From NCBI GenBank assembly GCA_004335635.1, contig QAXH01000769.1, positions 1-64,000 of the forward strand: a DNA stretch of 64,000 nt, given 5' to 3'. Below, piece after piece: positions 59,848 through 64,000 of this stretch. Within the stretch, counting starts at the first letter, position 1; each line of letters opens with the position of its first letter. Origin of the DNA: Chloromonas sp. AAM2. Its lineage: Eukaryota > Chlorophyta > Chlorophyceae > Chlamydomonadales > Chlamydomonadaceae. Below the pieces are notes generated by a model. That model had not been told where the DNA came from and made no database searches. It saw only the letters and a program-made list of their open reading frames with translations. A program made the position numbers and the translations under genes.

Positions 59848-61568
59848 TCACCGACCGGCGAAAAATGCACCCTGCCCATAGCCAACTGGAAGATCAAAGT
59901 CATCAAGTTCTGGATCGTCCACGGTGTTGTCTTCTGCAAGAAGAGTGACAAGCATGGACGCCATGACATTCGCCAACACTGCATTTGAGAATCCATAGAG
60001 AAGATCAGGCACAAGCCGCAGCCCACACGTCTTCAAACACGAGCAACCCCTCCCAAGCATGTCAACGACGTGGACGCTGTGGGCGCACTGGTGAAATGAT
60101 CAGTGTGTGCGCTCTTACACGGCTGCCTAAGCATGCCAAGCCCTCCCAACACCTGAACTGTTAGCGGCGTCACTCACCTGGCATAATTTCTTCATCCAGA
60201 ATTTTGGATGGCACCAAATCTTCTGCTCCAAACAAGCGCTTGAGGTTGAAGAAACTGACTTGCGAAAGATTTCGTACTACCAAATCTGCACCGACAAAGT
60301 CGTAAACTGGCCTGTTTCCTGTCACCACCACACACTTCATGCCCAACTCATGGGCTGCCTCCACTGAAGTATTAGATTCCCCGACAACAACACATCGGAT
60401 GGGCGGCCGCTGTATCTGCTGTGATGCGTAGCTGTAATAGTACTCAACCTGCATGGCGTGCAAACAGAGGGCTTAATAGCAACAGGCCTGCATGGAACTT
60501 CTCGCCCCTGCAAGGACTCCATAACAAGCTGTCGAAGCCCAGACCCAAGCTCAAGAAGCAGCCAAGCTGGTTAAAGAAACAAGACCTCTCCCAGATGCGG
60601 ACGACTGCTTGTATGCTCACCTCTGGTGCCCCACTGTCTTCGGCTGTCACCACTGCGTCAAAGTAGTCAGTCAGGTTATGCCGTTTAAGGCCATCCCGAG
60701 CCTTAGCCTCAGGCAATGCACAGGCAAGAGCGACAGGTATCTGGTACCTGTGGAAAAAGCAGAAATGCATGGCCAAGGGTCAGATGAACAAGATCTGTAT
60801 CAAGCGCATGGACGACCAACAGGCCACGTCAGCTGCTCAACCGGATCCATGCATGTGCTTACTTGCGTAAAATATCCAAGAATGGCCGCGCCTCGAGCAT
60901 GGCCGCTGGTTGGCGACCTCCAAGTAATTCCTCATAAATCACAACCTTGCGCTTTGCAATTTGTCTCGCTGTGCTCTGGTTCTGTGTCCAGTTCAGCACG
61001 CGAGTGACGACCACCTCATCTCGCACGCCCTTCATGCGCCTGTAAGCGGAAGTCAAATGTCTGGTGAGGTTTCTGGGCAAACAAAACATTTTCGGACGCT
61101 CAAGAACGAGGCACAGCCCATGCTTGCGATTTGCTCATCAGTAGACGCGAGCTCACCTGAAAAGATGGCCAAGTGGCCGAGGGTAGCCAAACTCAGTTGC
61201 AACCGTGAGCCACGCTTGCGTGTGTGCCTCATAAGTGTCTTCTATAAGCACGCCCTCGTATTCCATGATCACACCAAACCAGCCCGTGTTCATTCGTTCA
61301 GCTCTCTTCAAGGGATTCCTCAAAGAGAGGTCGTCCACTGCGCGCGACAAGACAATGCCTTGTACCGCAGTGAGCAGAGCAGCACCCGCGGATTTCCATC
61401 CAGTGTTAGGCATTCAGACGTAGCATTCAAACATATTACGTTGCGAGAGACAGGAGACCTGGACGCACCTGCGCTTTCCATGGGGGGCAAGGCCATGAGC
61501 TCCAGCTCTGGCTCCTCCTGCGTCACCTTTGCGGGCATAGACACAGCGGACGAATTCATCCGGCACAT
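59848..61568 (-). CDS. HAD-superfamily hydrolase, plant PyrP2-like
   Basis: Resembles the land-plant plastid HAD phosphatase (PyrP2 type) reported to dephosphorylate the ribityl-amino-uracil intermediate of riboflavin synthesis. Six exons (61568-61469, 61337-61157, 61039-60863, 60747-60621, 60448-60178, 59933-59848) give about 313 residues. Conserved blocks: GWFGVIMEYEGVLIEDTYE, AWLTVATEFGYP, RRMKGVRDEVVVTRVLNW, LEARPFLDILRKYQIPVALA, RHNLTDYFDAVVTAEDSGAPE, RCVVVGESNTSVEAAHELGMKCVVV, and an acidic C-terminus. Motif I reads E-Y-E, not D-x-D. The Lys of motif III (usually GKP) is absent (GAP). Motif IV has GES. So either the catalysis is unusual or the protein is a pseudo-enzyme. The frame is open upstream to 61715, allowing a longer transit peptide. 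Fold confident; activity doubtful. Confidence 0.8.
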
Positions 61569-62223
61569 GCGCCCTGGAAGCGTGCGCCTTCCGAAGCCCT
61601 CGTGGGCATGAGAAGGAAAGGGCAGCAAAGGGGAACGGCCCTCCGCATGACGTGGGCTTGCGCCCAGTCTCTGTTGTAGTTGCATATTGAACGTTCTGTT
61701 GTACTGTTTACTCAATTCATTTAGTGACGAGAGAGGTGACCAAGAACCCTGCTCGAGACGTTTTTCTCCGTTGGACGTTTGGTCTCCTCTCAGCTCAGCA
61801 GGTACCTCATCAGCACTGGTGCAACGGAGTTTGCGTTGCCAGGCACAAACCCCGCCCAGTTTGCATGCACCGAGTCAACGGGCAGCTGGTCAAGAATTCA
61901 AACTTGCGCGCGTGACTGGATATGGTGTGAATGTGCGTCAGCCGCGAAAGGTGCCTTTTGATTGGAAGCACGATTGCGATCGCAATCATGCACTGCTTCA
62001 AGAAAGGCACTTCCAGCACAAGGCACTTACAAGACTTCATCCAAGGCATCCACGTTACACGCCAAGCTGGCGAAGTCCCTGTGCTATTTCAGATTAGTCC
62101 GTAGCACGTCAGACATCATGTGTACACAGGTAATCGTTGCTGCTTAAGACCTCTGAGGGTCACCAGAAGCTGAATAGCCTTTGCTGCACTCTGGCCTGAA
62201 GGCTCTGGTCAAAGCAGACACGA
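61569..62223. other. Intergenic between HAD gene and B9D2
   Basis: Upstream of the HAD gene and downstream of B9D2. The HAD transit peptide may extend to 61715. Nothing else recognised. Confidence 0.5.
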
Positions 62224-64000
62224 TCAACACTGCACATGGTGCGCTTCAAAATCCTTCATCACGACACCTGCAACGCAGCATCAGGCAATGTTTGCGTTAG
62301 TTATGATCTCTTCAACTTGGCCAATGCATGGCCAACCCTCTTGAGCACCAGAGTACGCAGAAAATGCCGAAAAAAGCGGGCTTGGCTTGACATGAACCTC
62401 AAAGAAAACTTGAGGCGGTGCGTTGTGTTCGTATGCATGCTACCCTTGGAAGAATGCGAACTGGTGACTTTACCAGCTGCTGCATTTGGCATTAACCAAT
62501 GCGTTTGGCGCAGACCAGCCATGGGCATGTTACCAACCCAAGACTGGCCAAAACGCACGCACCGATTTGCAGATGCACAATGCCGGTGGTGTTTGTCTGC
62601 AATCGGAACCTGTCACCAGGCGTGTACACGACTTCCTCCATCTTCAACCGAGGGTTGCCGCCAACAAAGAAAGCAGAGATACGCTCACCCATGGAACCCT
62701 GCATGCAGCAGTTGCTCAGTCAGTGGACGGGCACCACTAGAGCAGTCATCGCTGATGCAGTCATCAGTGAGCTTTGTTGGCTTGATAATCTTGTCAAGCG
62801 CGTAATTCTTGGAAAAAATAATGTGTCTCGCTGCAGTAGCGTGAACTGAACCATAAGAAGCCATATGGATGATGATGATTCATCAGTTGACAGGCACGAT
62901 GTGTCAGAAGCCCAGGCCAATTACAACATGGCAATGCATACCACTGTCGCACTCAAGTGGTACAACGTTTTTGTGGCTTGATCAGCAGAACAGCGGGAGA
63001 TCAACTCGTCATCAAACTTATCAGGTGTCAGGCTGCCATCCAAACGATTCATGGCAACACAGCCATGTGCCCAGTGCTCAACACTACCTGCCTGCAACCT
63101 CTTACCTCCTGATATCAGGCAGCCCCGTGATAACATGGCCTGCACCAAATGCTACATGGTCCAACGCTTACATGCCCTAACGCTCTAGTATGAAGGTCAG
63201 CTCAGTGAGCCGCTCATTACATCACAAGAAGCCATGCAGCGCACCTCGGGCAGCCAGCACATGCAGTCCACGTCATGCATTCCCGGGGCAGTGGGTACGT
63301 GACAGAACCCATATCCACCTGCGCACACCAGGTTGCGACATGCAGGCTAGCATTAGACATGCCTTCTCTCAAGTCTTCACAACTGCATCAGGCTTCATGG
63401 TCCGTGTACGTCCGTGACATTGCAATGGCATGCAGCAAACAACAATGGTTGACATGGCAGTGGCAGCACTGTCTGACAGTGTGCCAGACAGCAGTTGCTG
63501 ACAATGCTGGCATTGCATGTTGCCATCACGTGCATCATGACGAGCAGTCGTGCATGGACTGAGCACTAGTTCTGAATGCTAGCAGCTGAGCTAGAAGCGT
63601 CACGTGCGTGCTAGGAAACAAGTGTTCGCCAGAATCAAATGCTGCTGACGGAGGTGCCAGTGGAGTGGAGCACACACTCACAGATATCATTTCTCCCATG
63701 CTCATCTTGGCTCCAGACTTGGAAGTGCAACTTAGGCCAGCCTGCCAGGCCTTTGCATGCGTAATGGATGTCCAAGGGATGTGACCAAACCACCATGTCC
63801 CCGTCTTGAGCTGCATCAACATGCGTCTGACCATCCTCAAGGCCTTCTAAAAGCTCCCAGCTGCGACCCGCAACAGCACCCCACTGCAGACACGTACAAG
63901 AATATCATGCTGGAACTGCCACTCTCAGTCACGTACTGCCACATGCAACTGCATGGGCTGAATGAAGTGCTCCCACCTTGCAGAATAATGTCTGGCTGGG
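62224..64000 (-). CDS. B9D2: B9 domain-containing protein 2, ciliary transition zone (5'-partial)
   Basis: B9D2 is a C2-like protein of the MKS module, with B9D1 and MKS1, at the ciliary transition zone where it gates entry to the flagellum. Five exons are visible on the minus strand: 64000-63977 (partial), 63883-63682, 63318-63245, 62698-62563 and 62267-62224. Joined, they give [114 protein letters not shown], and the terminal [13 protein letters not shown]. This matches the B9D2 domain order throughout, down to the Cys-terminal end. The first 15-20 residues are beyond the window. It implies a flagellate or an alga that kept flagellar genes. Confidence 0.95.

Noticed and set aside
1..64000. 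Autonomous transposon or viral genes
   Set aside because: No transposase, reverse transcriptase, integrase or capsid motif was seen in any frame; only short non-coding repeats are present.

Overview
The window looks like nuclear DNA of a green alga (Chlorophyta). Genes are split into many small exons with GT-AG introns and occasional GC-AG introns, usually ending in a GCAG acceptor. TGTAA, the usual algal poly(A) signal, follows some stop codons. The gene set combines organelle-type RecA, a plant-like plastid HAD phosphatase, a plant-type R2R3-MYB and CENH3 proteins whose loop 1 resembles that of land plants. A ciliary transition-zone gene (B9D2) suggests a chlorophyte that has flagella or has kept flagellar genes. 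This placement is inference; no rRNA or organelle marker is present. Exon models were built by hand from splice sites and phase. In most genes the exon lengths add up to an open frame.

Layout: 0.2-3.4 kb, unrecognised + strand gene that may start before the window. 6.7-24.2 kb, four minus-strand genes and one unknown: recA, a DAO-type FAD oxidoreductase, a putative organellar protein, and a membrane-anchored YtcJ-like amidohydrolase. 24.4-28.9 kb, RPAC1 (Pol I/III subunit), divergent from the amidohydrolase and carrying a 9 x 24 bp minisatellite in intron 3. 31.7-34.0 kb, R2R3-MYB. 37.4-45.5 kb, two tandem, seven-exon, highly divergent histone H3 genes best read as paralogous CENH3 genes. 47.7-51.0 kb, a divergent pair: PRKRIP1-like spliceosomal protein and a coiled-coil protein with a Gln/His/Gly-rich tail. 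52.0-53.4 kb, tRNA 2'-phosphotransferase. 54.0-58.5 kb, a long unrecognised helical protein. 59.8-61.6 kb, HAD-like phosphatase. 62.2-64.0 kb, B9D2, running off the right edge.

The genes do not form a pathway or operon; the region is an ordinary gene-dense nuclear segment with housekeeping, chromatin, RNA-processing and ciliary genes. The most notable items are the tandem CENH3-like pair, in which both copies lack the usual basic C-terminal motif; a fragment of a CENH3 last exon about 11.5 kb upstream of copy A's own last exon; and a short dispersed repeat with a 19-nt core found ten times across the window, always next to an A-tract or T-tract.
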